This document shows, one piece after another, positions 43,778 to 53,665 of a stretch of DNA of 64,000 nt. The DNA lies in assembly GCA_900556485.1 (NCBI GenBank), contig USOX01000013.1, positions 11,999-75,998 of the forward strand, given 5' to 3'. The first letter of the stretch is position 1. Every line of letters begins with the position of its first letter. The notes under the pieces are model-generated. The model saw only the letters and a program-made list of their open reading frames with translations. It searched no databases and was not told the origin of the DNA. The position numbers were made by a program, and so were the translations under genes. Source of the DNA: an uncultured Dysgonomonas sp. GTDB taxonomy: Bacteria; Bacteroidota; Bacteroidia; Bacteroidales; Dysgonomonadaceae.

Positions 43778-45832
43778 ATGACAGAAGAACAAAAAGAAAA
43801 AAAATACCTTTTAGACCTTATCGGTAAGGTTCGTAAATCTTTATTAAAAATAAATGAGTCGATAGCCCTGAAAAGCAATGAGATATATGAAATGAATCGA
43901 CACATGGAAGAGCATAAACGGGATATGGATCATTTGGAGAAAAATGCTTTACGTGAAACAATCAGCAATTATGGATTATTGGGCGAACACCATGTTGATA
44001 AACGTAAACGACTTGTCCGTTTGCTTGATGTCCCTTATTTCGGAAGAATCGATTTTAGAAAACACAGTTCTGATAAGGCAGAACAAATATATGTTGGAGT
44101 TCATAACTTTCAAGATGAAGATAAGGGTTTTAATCTTGTCTATGACTGGCGTGCTCCGATATCGAGTATGTTCTATGACTTTGAATTGGGGGAAGCAAAT
44201 TATCAAATTGAAGAAAAGACAGTTTATGGAGACATCCTTCTAAAAAGACAATTCCGTATTCGTGGTGGAGAGATGGAATATATGCTCGATAGCGATATTA
44301 CCATTCAGGATGACGTACTACAAAAAGAGCTAAATCACGCTTCATCCAGTAAGATGAAGAATATAGTTGCCACAATTCAGCGAGAACAAAATGCGATTAT
44401 TAGAAATGAAGAAGCAACCAATCTTATTATACAGGGAGTAGCCGGTTCCGGGAAGACATCGATCGCCCTCCACCGTATAGCATTTTTACTTTATAAATTT
44501 AAAGAGACTATATCGTCTGATGATATTCTAATCATATCTCCCAATAAAGTTTTTGCCAGCTACATCTCCAACGTCCTACCTGAACTTGGTGAAGAGACTA
44601 TAACCGAGACAAGTATGGAAGAGATAGCGAATGAACTTTTTGAATATCAGATAAAATTTCAAACATTTTTCGAACAAGTTTCTGAACTTCTTGAAAAAAC
44701 GGATGAAAGACTTATTGAAAGAATCCGTTTCAAATCATCGACAGAACTATTGAAAAAAATGGATGAGTATGCTCTTTATCTTGAAAATACTGGTTTTAAG
44801 CCAGTTGATATAACATTAAAAAGAGGCAAACTTGTTCCGGGGTGGTTTATAAAAGAATCTTTCCAAAAATACACACGTATACCTCTGCTTAGCAGGTTCA
44901 ATGAGGTAGTAAGAGATATTGTAAATAATGCCTATACATACTACCAATATCAAGTAGAAGGTAAGGAGCGTACCGACCTTCATACTACCGTCAGAAAGAT
45001 GTTTCCATCAACAAATTTGAGAGTGCTTTATAAAAGTTTCTATGAATGGCTTGGTAAGCCTGAGATGTTGAAAACAAAAAAAGGAAGCATATATGAATAC
45101 AGCGATGTATATCCGTTGCTGTACCTAAAGATGAAACTGGAGGGATTAAAACCATTCTTGAAAGTGAAGCACTTGGTTATAGACGAGATGCAAGACTATT
45201 CGGCAGTGCAATATTCGATATTAAGCAAACTTTACCCTTGCAAAAAAACAATTTTAGGTGATATTAACCAATCGGTAAATCCTTTCAGTTCATCTAATAT
45301 TGAGACCATACAATCTATATTTTCGGATGCAACTTGTATGACCATGCTCAAAAGTTATCGTTCGACTTATGAGATAACCCAGTTTACGAAGCAAATAAGT
45401 CAAAAAATTGAAGTAGAGGCCATTGAACGACATGGAGAAGAACCACAAATTACCATAGTAAAAAAAGAATCAGACGAAATAAAATTCATACAGCAGTTAA
45501 TTGATATTTTCAACAATGCAAACTACAATTCGATGGGGATCATTTGTAAAACACAGCAGCAAGCTGACAGGCTGTATGAAGAGTTAAAAGAAAGAGATAA
45601 TGTTAATCTATTGAATGCTTTAAGTGTCGCTTTTGGTAGTGGTATTGTAATTACTACGGCACATCTGGCTAAAGGGTTGGAATTTGATGAGGTTATTGTC
45701 CCTTTTTGTACAGAAAAGAACTATCATACCGAGCCTGACAGACAAATGTTGTATGTGGCGTGTACCAGAGCAATGCATAGACTCAATTTAACAAGTTCAG
45801 AAAAAATAACAAAATTTATATCTTATGAATAG
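43778..45832 (+). CDS. HelD-like RNA polymerase recycling ATPase (UvrD/Rep-type helicase fold)
   Basis: The 684-residue protein has an N-terminal coiled coil (residues about 1-60), the HelD block YDWRAPISSMFYDFELGEA (about 122-140), Walker A in GVAGSGKTS (220-228), motif II IDEMQD (468-473), and motifs V-VI (AHLAKGLEFDEV, YVACTRAMHRL). HelD pulls stalled RNA polymerase off DNA by inserting arms into its channels. The actinobacterial relative HelR gives rifamycin tolerance. Being last in an operon with a TraR/DksA-like protein suggests a transcription-rescue role. It could also be a plain DNA helicase, but the N-terminal arm favours HelD. Confidence 0.85.
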   Translation: MTEEQKEKKYLLDLIGKVRKSLLKINESIALKSNEIYEMNRHMEEHKRDMDHLEKNALRETISNYGLLGEHHVDKRKRLVRLLDVPYFGRIDFRKHSSDKAEQIYVGVHNFQDEDKGFNLVYDWRAPISSMFYDFELGEANYQIEEKTVYGDILLKRQFRIRGGEMEYMLDSDITIQDDVLQKELNHASSSKMKNIVATIQREQNAIIRNEEATNLIIQGVAGSGKTSIALHRIAFLLYKFKETISSDDILIISPNKVFASYISNVLPELGEETITETSMEEIANELFEYQIKFQTFFEQVSELLEKTDERLIERIRFKSSTELLKKMDEYALYLENTGFKPVDITLKRGKLVPGWFIKESFQKYTRIPLLSRFNEVVRDIVNNAYTYYQYQVEGKERTDLHTTVRKMFPSTNLRVLYKSFYEWLGKPEMLKTKKGSIYEYSDVYPLLYLKMKLEGLKPFLKVKHLVIDEMQDYSAVQYSILSKLYPCKKTILGDINQSVNPFSSSNIETIQSIFSDATCMTMLKSYRSTYEITQFTKQISQKIEVEAIERHGEEPQITIVKKESDEIKFIQQLIDIFNNANYNSMGIICKTQQQADRLYEELKERDNVNLLNALSVAFGSGIVITTAHLAKGLEFDEVIVPFCTEKNYHTEPDRQMLYVACTRAMHRLNLTSSEKITKFISYE

Positions 45833-46033
45833 TCTACACTTGAAACAATTTTAGAGAAAAACCATTTATGGCTTTCCGATAATTATAATGAAGAAACAAA
45901 AAGTTTAGTCCGAAACATGGTTGATTCAACGTTTAATACAGAACTATTCTATTCTTTTTATAAAAACTTTGAATTTGGCACAGGAGGTCTCAGAGAGATA
46001 ATGGGAGCTGGTTCCAATAGATGCAAAAAATAG
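45833..46033 (+). pseudogene. N-terminal fragment of a phosphoglucomutase/phosphomannomutase gene
   Basis: A frame without a start codon, just after the helD-like stop, reads LWLSDNYNEETKSLVRNM and then FEFGTGGLREIMGAGSNR, followed by CKK and a stop. This is the N-terminal block of the phospho-sugar mutase family, where the usual text is EFGTGGLRGIMGVGTNRMN. Everything after the fragment, including the active-site serine, is missing. It is a remnant left by recombination, not an active gene. Confidence 0.75.
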
Positions 46034-46058
46034 ATAAAAGGAAATAACCATCAAGAAA

Positions 46059-46187
46059 ATGACAAAAAGTTATTTGGAGAAATTACAGTCCATTGAATCT
46101 AATAAACAGCCGTTTTCGAAAACCGATACTGCTCAAAATAAAACGGGGACTACGCCAAAAAGAGTGCATTCCCCTTTTGGATTTTAA
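46059..46187 (+). CDS. Small hypothetical protein (42 residues)
   Basis: A frame with a purine-rich ribosome binding site (AAAGGAAATAA) encodes MTKSYLEKLQSIESNKQPFS, a Thr/Lys-rich middle, and ends HSPFGF. There is no known domain. It lies between the mutase remnant and the regulatory block and may be a real small protein or chance. Confidence 0.4.
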   Translation: MTKSYLEKLQSIESNKQPFSKTDTAQNKTGTTPKRVHSPFGF

Positions 46188-46211
46188 TTATTAACCTAAA
46201 AATGAAAATCT

Positions 46212-46487
46212 ATGAAAAGACTTGTTAGCACCAAACTGTTTTGTATGTTAGAGAAAATGGACGGGATGTTTAACCCTGCAGCCACAGAACTCAAGCCAAT
46301 ATACGATGACTTCGCACATTCGGTGATATTCATTTGCACCGCTGCACAAGGAGATGTATCTCCCTATTTTACACTACACTATACCCGCTTGGAATTGGAG
46401 GCATTCCTATCCAAACTAAGCACCGAGGGGGCGGAAAAAAAATGCGAGAATGCAATCCTGCATTGCCCGCTGCATTGCATTTATTAA
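46212..46487 (+). CDS. Hypothetical protein, possibly the N-terminal part of a frameshifted LytTR regulator
   Basis: The 91-residue product begins MKRLVSTKLFCMLEKMDGMF and shows no known domain; the region to residue 75 looks like a compact alpha-beta fold. Near its end the reading frame runs through eight A (46435-46442). Removing one A would fuse it to the LytTR protein that follows, giving about 224 residues. Base composition is clearly richer in G and C than the cargo to its left. Confidence 0.5.
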   Translation: MKRLVSTKLFCMLEKMDGMFNPAATELKPIYDDFAHSVIFICTAAQGDVSPYFTLHYTRLELEAFLSKLSTEGAEKKCENAILHCPLHCIY

Positions 46488-46887
46488 AATCGCTTTGACG
46501 TGGATAAGTAATCCCAGTCCGCCCAATCATCGGCCTGGCTGCAGAGACCTTCTCTTTGTGAAACACAATCATGGGTTCAAAAAAATAGCCTCAAACACCA
46601 TCCAATACATAGAAGCTTCATCCAGCTACTGTGCCGTTCATCTTACAAGCGGTACAGCAATCGTTGTATCTGTACCTTTATCAGAGGTAGTCAAACTCTT
46701 GCCTTGCGACAACTTCATCCGCATACATCGGAGTTTTAGCATCAATCTTTTGCATGTAGACAGCTTTGTGGGCAATACCCTTGTAATGGACACGGGAGCA
46801 AAATTGCCCATCGGCAGAGATTACCGCAAAGTGGTGATCGGATGCTTTACGCTTGTGGGGACAAAAGGCCGTAGATACACACTTTAA
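46450..46887 (+). CDS. LytTR DNA-binding domain protein
   Basis: The frame ends with a complete LytTR domain: DLLFVKHNHGFKKIASNTIQYIEAS..YCAVHL, LSEVVKLLPCDNFIRIHRSFSINLLHV and a closing LPIGRDYRKVV. This domain binds direct repeats upstream of target genes. The first 40 residues read poorly as protein, so the true start is uncertain: either a start within the frame, or a frameshift fusion with the preceding gene. Repeated TGTTTAGAAA words lie directly downstream and are candidate binding sites. Confidence 0.72.
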   Translation: MQSCIARCIAFIKIALTWISNPSPPNHRPGCRDLLFVKHNHGFKKIASNTIQYIEASSSYCAVHLTSGTAIVVSVPLSEVVKLLPCDNFIRIHRSFSINLLHVDSFVGNTLVMDTGAKLPIGRDYRKVVIGCFTLVGTKGRRYTL

Positions 46888-46891
46888 CTGT

Positions 46892-46998
46892 TGTTTAGAA
46901 ACTAAATATGCTGTTTAGAAAACAAATTTCCGGAGCTGTACGGGCTTCCGTAATTTTGGTATCGAAACTAAGCATCAACCCTGTTGATACTCTAAACA
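46892..46998. promoter_or_regulatory. TGTTTAGAAA repeats before the HTH genes
   Basis: TGTTTAGAAA occurs at 46892-46901 and 46912-46921, 20 bases (two helical turns) apart, and the inverse CTAAACA at 46992-46998. The spacing fits a LytTR-type direct-repeat operator for the downstream HTH genes. Confidence 0.45.
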
Positions 46999-47007
46999 GT
47001 TAGGCGT

Positions 47008-47106
47008 ATGAAAATGATAACCATAGAGAGCGAAGCGTATAAATCGCTGACACGGAAAATAGACCGTATTGCCCAAAACCATAAAACGGAAGGAGGCAAA
47101 CCATGA
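47008..47106 (+). CDS. Short protein coupled to the HTH gene (32 residues)
   Basis: The frame encodes MKMITIESEAYKSLTRKIDR and 12 more residues, and its TGA overlaps the ATG of the next gene (ATGA). The start resembles the N-terminus of longer helix-turn-helix proteins found at this place in Bacteroides elements, so it may be a shortened version kept as a translational coupler. Confidence 0.55.
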   Translation: MKMITIESEAYKSLTRKIDRIAQNHKTEGGKP

Positions 47107-47420
47107 GCGAGGAGTTGAAAGATTTCATGCAGGAGTGGTTCGAGCAATTCATGGGGCGTTTCGACCGACTCGATAAGTTTATGGAGCTGATGAGTGGTCG
47201 GTGCAACGTTTTAAACGGCGAACGGCTGTTGGATAATCAGGACTTGTGCCGACTGCTCAACGTCAGCAAGCGTACCTTGCAGCGTTACCGCTCTGCGGGG
47301 GAATTACATTACATAACCATTCACCACAAAATATTTTATACGGAGAAAAACGTAGCGAAATTTATGACGGAACACTTTACGGATAGCGAAGAGAAGGATG
47401 AGGACGAGATTGAAACCTAA
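47103..47420 (+). CDS. Excisionase/MerR-like helix-turn-helix protein
   Basis: The 105-residue protein has a helical N-terminus (EELKDFMQEWFEQFMGRFDR) and a winged helix reader (LLDNQDLCRLLNVSKRTLQRYRSAGELHYITIHHKIFYTEKNV), of the HTH_17 type. Such proteins near integrase and topoisomerase genes of Bacteroides elements act as excision or transfer regulators, similar to Xis2d/Xis2c. It is followed by a strong terminator. Confidence 0.8.
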   Translation: MSEELKDFMQEWFEQFMGRFDRLDKFMELMSGRCNVLNGERLLDNQDLCRLLNVSKRTLQRYRSAGELHYITIHHKIFYTEKNVAKFMTEHFTDSEEKDEDEIET

Positions 47421-47427
47421 GTCTTAT

Positions 47428-47484
47428 CTAAATTATTGAAAACGACCGCAGGATTTATTTCTGCGGTCGTTTTCAATAATTTAG
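47428..47484. terminator. Long bidirectional terminator
   Basis: A 24-bp perfect stem (47428-47451 and 47461-47484) contains AAAACGACCGCAG / CTGCGGTCGTTTT, with A- and T-rich flanks. It separates the plus-strand HTH gene from the minus-strand methylase-helicase gene, whose stop codon lies inside the right arm. Confidence 0.88.
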
Positions 47485-50400
47485 ATTTTCATTCCTTTCT
47501 TATCCACTTTAGGCGGACTACTGCCTGCCGAAGCGATAACGAGCCTGTCGCCCATAGCCTCTTTGACACCCTGTAAGGTGTTAGGCATTGAAGCATCTTG
47601 GACAATAGAGGTTTCAGATTTCCCCTGCGACTGATTCTGCTGATTAGAAGCAACATTGTTATCGGGAGTATTTTTTGCCTGCCCTTCGCTCTCCTCTATG
47701 GGTTTAAGCGAAAGTTGAATTTCACGGTCTAATTTAATCAACTCATCTTTCAGCACTTTCAACTCCGGCTCTTTTCGCCAAGTGCCTTCAACTACCTCTT
47801 TGAGTACCGGAATATCCTTTTCTATCTTTTGATTATCAGCTTGGTATTTCTCCAACAATTTAGGCATCGTATCGAGTGCATTCAGAAAATTCTGTGCCGC
47901 TGTCTTCGGATCAGTCGCCATCGCCCCGTGATTGTAGTTGTAGAGAATATCGGTTTCTCCCTTGACAAAGAAGCGGTTTTGAATCACATCGAAGCCCTCT
48001 TTGTTGGTGGTTTCGGATTTAACCATCAAGTCAAAACCGTAAAGCGAACCAATTTTCTCGTGTATACCGTATGTGCGGGCGTTGTCGGCAATTTCATTTA
48101 GCTTTGTGCCGATTAGTTGTGGATTGCTGCCTTGAACACCCTCCAGCAATACAGGATTCAAGCGTGTTACGCCGTCTGACTGAAGCTGAACACGGGAGTT
48201 AAACGCCTCCATATCTTTGGATATGCGGTTAATGTATCCGTTGTTCTTCTCCACATCGGACATAATACCCTCTAACTTGTAGCGGGACGAAGATTTACCA
48301 CGGGTAAAGGCCTGCCGTTCCGATTCCAACGAAGCGATTTTCTTCTCCAAGCGAGCTTTCTCCAACAATTCGGTATTACCCGAAAGAATAGCCACATATT
48401 CGGAAAAATTCATACCGCCTTTTTCGTCCATGCTGCCCTCATCAATGGTACGACTGCCCAATGAATTGTTCTTCAATTGGCGTATGAATAGTTGCTTGTT
48501 GTGCAACAACCCAAATTTGTAGGCATCCAACGATTTTTCAACGGCATAGATCACTACATCTACCTTATTATCAGCGTGTAATTTGGCTACATCGTTCCCT
48601 TTTCGGATACCCCTACCGTCTCGCTGTTCGAGGTCTGACGGCCTCCAAGGACTATCCAAATGATGAATTGCGACACATCGTTTTTGTGCGTTTACACCTG
48701 TTCCCAACATTTCGGTAGAGCCGAACAGCACACGGATTTTACCGCTATTCATATCGGCTATCATTGCTTTTCGAGCTGTGTCGGTTTTGGCTTCCTGTAT
48801 AAAACGTATCTCGTGAGCAGGGATTCCATAGTCATCCACCAACTTGCGTTTTATCTCGGAGCATGGATTCCACTGCCCGGGCTTATATGTGCCTAAATCA
48901 GAGAATACAAATTGGGTAGCTTTATGGCTGTCAAACTTTTGGTAATAGTCCGATACCATTTTAGCCACATGCGATGCCTTGTTATCTACATGATCGTCGT
49001 ATTTGGGGTCAATCAAACGCATATCGAGCGACATTTTACGAGCATAGTCCGTTGCAATCAACATCTTTGCCTTTTCCTCGCTTTGGCTCAAAGGCTCACG
49101 TCCCAACAATTCGGCATTGCCTGTTCTAGCGAACTCTACCAACTTTCCGATGAACTCCTGCTGGTCGGGAGTGGGCGGAATATTATGCAGTATCTCATTC
49201 TTTAGGGGTCGGTCGATACCAATATCCTCCGCAGAGCGATAATCCGTTATTTCCGCATAGAAAGCCGCCAGTTCGGGGACTTTGATGAAGTATCGAAAAC
49301 GCTCTTTCTGCACAATCTCGTTGGTTACTGAAAATTCGTAGTCAATCGACTTTTTTGCAAAGATAGCTGCCCACGCATCGAAGGTGTTTATACCTTGTCG
49401 CTCTAGCTCTTTTGGGCGGAGATACTTAAACAACAGATATAACTCTGTCAACGAATTGGATATGGTTGTACCCGAAAGAAAAGTAGCCCCTAAATCCTTA
49501 TCTGTCCGTTCCTGAATGGTACGCAATGCAAAGAGCATATTCAAGGCCCGTTGGCTTCCTTCGGCATTGCCCAATCCTGCAACTCGGTCATGGCGAGTGG
49601 TAAAAGTTAGGTTTTTAAATCGGTGTGATTCATCAACATACAGGTGGTCAATGCCCATGAGTTTGAAATCCACCGTATCATCCTTGCGGTTCTCAATCTG
49701 ATAGGCTACATTGCTCAATTTGGCTTCAAGGTTAAGCTGTCGTTTGACTAAGCCCTTCTCCATAGCTCGTGAAATCTCTTTGCCCTGCGAACGCAATACT
49801 TCGAGATTCTCTTCCACCGAATTTAACTCCGCCTGCAATATCCGTTGCTGTATCTCGGGCGACTGAGGTATCATGCCGAACTGCTCGTGTGTTAAAATAA
49901 TAGCATCCCAATTGTTGTTCTTCATTTCGTTGAAGATTTTTGCCCGTTTGGCGGGTGTAAAATCTTCCTTGCCCGGATACAATACCTTCGCATTGGGATA
50001 AGCCGTGCAAAAAGTTTGGGCTATCTCGTGCACATTGGCTTTGAGAGCCATAATAAGCGGTTTGTTTACCAATCCCAAACGCTTCTTTTCATAAGCACTG
50101 ACACACATAATCAGTGTTTTACCGCCGCCCACTTCGTGGTCGATGATCGCCCCGCCATTGAGCTTATCCATCCAAACAGCATCTTTTTGGCTCTTGTACA
50201 AGTCGGGAATACCCAAACCTTTCAAGTCCAATCCGGGGAACTCTTGATGGCTTCCGTCATAATCGGGACGAACGAAGCAGTTAAAGGTGCGGTTATACTT
50301 ATCCGCCAACCGATCTTTAAACTCGGGCGACTGTTCATTCAGCCACTCCGTAAAACCGTTGCGAATTTCATCAATCTTGGAGTTTGCCAACTGTATCGCT

Positions 50401-53024
50401 TCAGCATCACGTACTTTGACCTCTTTTATCTCTCCGTCTATCAGTTTATTGATTTTCTTGGTAATATCGGGAGAAGTATTGTGCAGGGCGTGTTTCATCA
50501 GGGCGATACCGTCGAAAGTTCGAGTTTGCGATTTCACAGCATACTGATCGTAAATCTTTATGTTCTTGCTATCGGCTTTGAGGCTATACTCGTCTATGTT
50601 GTTTGCATACACGACCGATACATTGGTGTCGAACAAATGGGACGCATATTTACTATAAATACCTGTGGGTATCCACCGTTCGCCAAAATTAAAATCCAAA
50701 TCTTCAAAAGGTATCGGGCGGGGCGTAGCTTCCCGCAACACCAAAAGGGATTCTTTGGCTGCTTCGTGATCGGTGTGGTTCTCCAAATAACGCTCCACAT
50801 GCTCGGCTTTGGCAATCACGTTGCCGCTTATGAACTTGTCCTTAATTTCATAGCCCCCGATCATGGGATTGAAAAATACCTGCCCTTTGAGTTCCGTAAG
50901 AATATCTTCCGAAGTACCACCTGTAAGCCCTGCCATATAGTCCAAATTGACTTGGGCATACTTATTTAGCGATGCGGTCAGAGCCTCTCGTGCGTTATCG
51001 ACACGACTTATCTCATTGGGATTAAAGGCTACGGGTTGTTGGAAAATATCGGCTTTGACCGCTTTGCCATTTACATAGCGTTCGAGAGAAAGAATTTCCA
51101 TTCCTCCGGCATCCATCTTAATAAGGCTCAGACTTTTCGGGTCGTTGATATTTCCGAAACGATGGGTAAAATCATCATAGAGTCGGTTGAGCATTTCCCG
51201 CAGGGCGGGATTGGCTTCTAAGCGTGTGGCTTCGTTACGATACAGATGATGATAGGTGTCCCGTATCTCAACATAAAGGGATGCCTTTGCCTGCTGTGTA
51301 GCCGTGAGTTCCAAAGGATGGAACATTGGTTGAAATCCGTTCAAGTCACGCAAATATCCGATACGGTTATGCTCATCGGCAACAAGTGAACCGTCTCTGT
51401 AATGGGGCGGTATATCTTCTAACAGATAAGGAACAGGCTTCATGCGTTCCTGCCGCTGCTGTTCGGCTTCTTCTTTGAGTCGGTCAAGTTGTTCGACAGA
51501 AGCTGAACCCGCTTGTTCTTTGCGTTTATTCGCCTCTACAATCATCTCTTCCCGCCAGTCCATAAATGGCAACTCTTTGGCTTCCTCTTTCTTCGCCTTA
51601 CTGCCTTTACGCTGCTTCGGACGTTTTAACTGCGTGCGTTCTTCTTGGCTGAACCCGAATAGATCATACAGCGTGATTATCGGTTGTTGGGAGATCGATT
51701 GAGGTTTCACCTCCGTAGTCGGCTCTTTTTTAATGGTCGGAGCGTTCATATCGAACAGTGTACCAGAATAAGCGGATTGCTGTTTTGATGGTTCAGCTTG
51801 TTGCGATTTTGATTGTACTTGATTTGCTTGTGCGTAGCTTTGGTAATACTTCAAATCCAAATGTTGAGCAAAATCCTCTTTGAGCATCTGCCGCAGATCG
51901 TTGGCAATACCCTCTACACCTCCCGAATGGGTAAATTCCATTGCAGGTTTACCGTAGGGGTCTGTACCGACTTTTACATCAGTATGTATTACCCTGTCGA
52001 AGTTTTTAAACAGATTGTTGATGGATATGCCGTTCGAGAGCTTGCGTGAGTCGATAAAATCCTGCTGCCGTTGGTGCGTCCCCACACTCGGGAATTGGTC
52101 TGGCGAAAGCTCATTTCGGTGTCGCCGTAGCGACCGTTGCAGGATAATCAAATCGCTGCCAACATCCGTACCTGCATGGTCTGAAAACAGATTGTTAGGC
52201 AGACGGATAGCCGAAACTACATCGCAGGTATTCATCAGGTATTCTCGTATCGGTTTGTTTTGTTCGGAATTAAGGACACCCTGTGAGGTAATAAAGGCAA
52301 TTACGCCACCCTCTCTGGCGGCTTGCACACTCTTTACAAAGAAATAGTTATGAATTGCCTGTGTCGATTGTTTGACGGCAGGTATCTCGTGGTTGGATAA
52401 TAGCGGATCGAATACAGCCACGTCGCCAAAAGGAATATTGGAGGCTACTACATCGAAATGTTGTGTGTAACGTCCCTCCATTTTTTCGTAACCCTCAATC
52501 CGTACCTTATCGTTTGGATAGAGGTGCGAGAGTATCTTTCCCGTCAGCAGGTCTTTTTCAAAACCTGTAACTTCGGCATTGGATGCGGTCTCTTTGAATG
52601 AAGAGACAAAAGCACCTGTTCCGGCACTGGGTTCTAAAAAACGTGTAGGGGTTACTCCACTATCTTTCAGGGCATCCGCCAAGGCATCAATAACAGGCTT
52701 TGGCGTATAGAATGCTGTCAGTATCGAACTTTTCAACGAACCGATATAGCGTTTGTAGGTTTGTTCATCGGCTGAGTTTTCACGAAGTACCTCGTGAAGC
52801 TCACGCACCAAGGGGAACAACTCCGCTTCGGAGGCACTCCATTGCTCAATATCTTGTGGCTTGTCGGCGGGGCTAAGAATGGCTTTGATACCGCCAAAGC
52901 CCGAATACGCCCTCAATACAGCCTGCTCTTGCGGGGTGGCTGTACGGTTCTCCTTATCCAAAAGGAATGCTGTTTTTATGGCATCAATATTTACCCGCAG
53001 ATGCGCTTTCTTATTGTAAGCCAT
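47481..53024 (-). CDS. Giant N6-adenine methylase/SNF2-type helicase fusion
   Basis: The 1847-residue protein begins with a methyltransferase region (motif [16 protein letters not shown] near residue 140; a variant NPPF-type motif NIPFGD near 195). A long middle with Gln- and Lys-rich linkers follows, then a SNF2-like helicase: Walker A in DHEVGGGKT (about 960), DESH motif II (VDESHRFK), and motif VI ([10 protein letters not shown]). The C-terminal part is coiled coil. Proteins of this design are conserved in Bacteroides conjugative elements, often called DEAD/DEAH helicase or N-6 methylase, and may protect or unwind the transferred DNA. Motif IV is altered, so methylase activity is unproven. 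Confidence 0.87.
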   Translation of the reverse strand: MAYNKKAHLRVNIDAIKTAFLLDKENRTATPQEQAVLRAYSGFGGIKAILSPADKPQDIEQWSASEAELFPLVRELHEVLRENSADEQTYKRYIGSLKSSILTAFYTPKPVIDALADALKDSGVTPTRFLEPSAGTGAFVSSFKETASNAEVTGFEKDLLTGKILSHLYPNDKVRIEGYEKMEGRYTQHFDVVASNIPFGDVAVFDPLLSNHEIPAVKQSTQAIHNYFFVKSVQAAREGGVIAFITSQGVLNSEQNKPIREYLMNTCDVVSAIRLPNNLFSDHAGTDVGSDLIILQRSLRRHRNELSPDQFPSVGTHQRQQDFIDSRKLSNGISINNLFKNFDRVIHTDVKVGTDPYGKPAMEFTHSGGVEGIANDLRQMLKEDFAQHLDLKYYQSYAQANQVQSKSQQAEPSKQQSAYSGTLFDMNAPTIKKEPTTEVKPQSISQQPIITLYDLFGFSQEERTQLKRPKQRKGSKAKKEEAKELPFMDWREEMIVEANKRKEQAGSASVEQLDRLKEEAEQQRQERMKPVPYLLEDIPPHYRDGSLVADEHNRIGYLRDLNGFQPMFHPLELTATQQAKASLYVEIRDTYHHLYRNEATRLEANPALREMLNRLYDDFTHRFGNINDPKSLSLIKMDAGGMEILSLERYVNGKAVKADIFQQPVAFNPNEISRVDNAREALTASLNKYAQVNLDYMAGLTGGTSEDILTELKGQVFFNPMIGGYEIKDKFISGNVIAKAEHVERYLENHTDHEAAKESLLVLREATPRPIPFEDLDFNFGERWIPTGIYSKYASHLFDTNVSVVYANNIDEYSLKADSKNIKIYDQYAVKSQTRTFDGIALMKHALHNTSPDITKKINKLIDGEIKEVKVRDAEAIQLANSKIDEIRNGFTEWLNEQSPEFKDRLADKYNRTFNCFVRPDYDGSHQEFPGLDLKGLGIPDLYKSQKDAVWMDKLNGGAIIDHEVGGGKTLIMCVSAYEKKRLGLVNKPLIMALKANVHEIAQTFCTAYPNAKVLYPGKEDFTPAKRAKIFNEMKNNNWDAIILTHEQFGMIPQSPEIQQRILQAELNSVEENLEVLRSQGKEISRAMEKGLVKRQLNLEAKLSNVAYQIENRKDDTVDFKLMGIDHLYVDESHRFKNLTFTTRHDRVAGLGNAEGSQRALNMLFALRTIQERTDKDLGATFLSGTTISNSLTELYLLFKYLRPKELERQGINTFDAWAAIFAKKSIDYEFSVTNEIVQKERFRYFIKVPELAAFYAEITDYRSAEDIGIDRPLKNEILHNIPPTPDQQEFIGKLVEFARTGNAELLGREPLSQSEEKAKMLIATDYARKMSLDMRLIDPKYDDHVDNKASHVAKMVSDYYQKFDSHKATQFVFSDLGTYKPGQWNPCSEIKRKLVDDYGIPAHEIRFIQEAKTDTARKAMIADMNSGKIRVLFGSTEMLGTGVNAQKRCVAIHHLDSPWRPSDLEQRDGRGIRKGNDVAKLHADNKVDVVIYAVEKSLDAYKFGLLHNKQLFIRQLKNNSLGSRTIDEGSMDEKGGMNFSEYVAILSGNTELLEKARLEKKIASLESERQAFTRGKSSSRYKLEGIMSDVEKNNGYINRISKDMEAFNSRVQLQSDGVTRLNPVLLEGVQGSNPQLIGTKLNEIADNARTYGIHEKIGSLYGFDLMVKSETTNKEGFDVIQNRFFVKGETDILYNYNHGAMATDPKTAAQNFLNALDTMPKLLEKYQADNQKIEKDIPVLKEVVEGTWRKEPELKVLKDELIKLDREIQLSLKPIEESEGQAKNTPDNNVASNQQNQSQGKSETSIVQDASMPNTLQGVKEAMGDRLVIASAGSSPPKVDKKGMKI

Positions 53025-53457
53025 CTTCGAGTAGTATTTGAATTGAGCCTGTCAGTTCTGTGTAAAACTGTTCGTACTGTGGGGTGTCGGCGAAGTCGTC
53101 CGATAAATTATATTTGGCAATGACAGCGTTAAGGCGGGGCAATAACTCCAAAGCCAATAATTCGGCTTTTTCGGGATCTATTTCTTCGGAAAATTCATTC
53201 CAAAGGATAGTAACAATAGTTCGGTAGGGAGAGAAATGCAAGCCCTCATACAGGACTTGCGAAGAAAATTCTTCTGCTTCGTTGTGGGTATGCCCTGATT
53301 GTATAGTCTCGCTGTAACCTAATGCTGCGGCATCGCCACGGGCAGCAATAAAATTGAGGTCGGTCGCTTTGGTGGGGTGTGTATCCTTGAGAAAAGATAA
53401 TAGGGAGAGCCGGAAATAAGACATTTCTACGGCTGACGTTTTTGGTTTTGTTGCCAT
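53011..53457 (-). CDS. DUF1896 family protein
   Basis: The 148-residue protein matches the DUF1896 family of Bacteroides mobile elements: [15 protein letters not shown], an acidic middle ([20 protein letters not shown]) and [16 protein letters not shown]. Function is unknown. It overlaps the methylase-helicase start by 14 bases, which shows tight translational coupling. Confidence 0.85.
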   Translation of the reverse strand: MATKPKTSAVEMSYFRLSLLSFLKDTHPTKATDLNFIAARGDAAALGYSETIQSGHTHNEAEEFSSQVLYEGLHFSPYRTIVTILWNEFSEEIDPEKAELLALELLPRLNAVIAKYNLSDDFADTPQYEQFYTELTGSIQILLEDGLQ

Positions 53458-53459
53458 AT

Positions 53460-53541
53460 CATTGATTTTTTAGTGGGAAAATTGAAATAGAAAAAAGGCA
53501 TCCGAAGCTAAGCCCCGGATGCCACCACTAAAAAATCAATG
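53460..53541. repeat. Inverted pair of the CCACTAAAAAATCAATG leader motif
   Basis: CCACTAAAAAATCAATG occurs on the minus strand at 53460-53476, just before the DUF1896 start, and in inverted orientation at 53525-53541. The two 17-base copies are perfect complements and enclose a terminator hairpin. Related copies precede topB (55780-55796, exact) and mobA (63394-63410, two or three changes). Confidence 0.8.
53491..53523 (-). terminator. Terminator/attenuator between topB and DUF1896
   Basis: A GGCATCCG / CGGATGCC stem is followed on the minus strand by six T. It lies downstream of topB, and also inside the 5' region of the DUF1896-helicase transcript if that starts at the promoter at 53585. 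Confidence 0.82.
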
Positions 53542-53584
53542 TTAAACGACTATTCCGAATCGAAGAACAAAGAGATTTCAGTGG

Positions 53585-53615
53585 CAAATATACGATTAAG
53601 CGAGAACAGTGCAAA
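53585..53615 (-). promoter_or_regulatory. Promoter for DUF1896 and the methylase-helicase
   Basis: On the minus strand TTTG (53612-53615), a 19-base spacer and TATATTTG (53585-53592) match the -33/-7 consensus exactly. Confidence 0.7.
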
Positions 53616-53665
53616 ATGTATTTAGCATTGTCGAGCGTGAGTATATTATTAAAAGATAACGGTTT

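Noticed and set aside
43778..45832. Could the cargo helicase be a restriction or anti-phage UvrD-type helicase?
   Set aside because: The N-terminal coiled coil and the YDWRAPISSMFYDFE block are specific for HelD-like proteins. No partner nuclease gene is adjacent.
46212..47420. Toxin-antitoxin pair among the small genes
   Set aside because: The products resemble LytTR and excisionase-type DNA-binding proteins; no toxin fold is recognisable.
50016..50969. Long plus-strand frame opposite the methylase-helicase gene, and a similar one at 54668-55360 opposite topB
   Set aside because: They are antisense shadows of long GC-rich genes; the translated text has no family motifs and the minus-strand genes are well supported.
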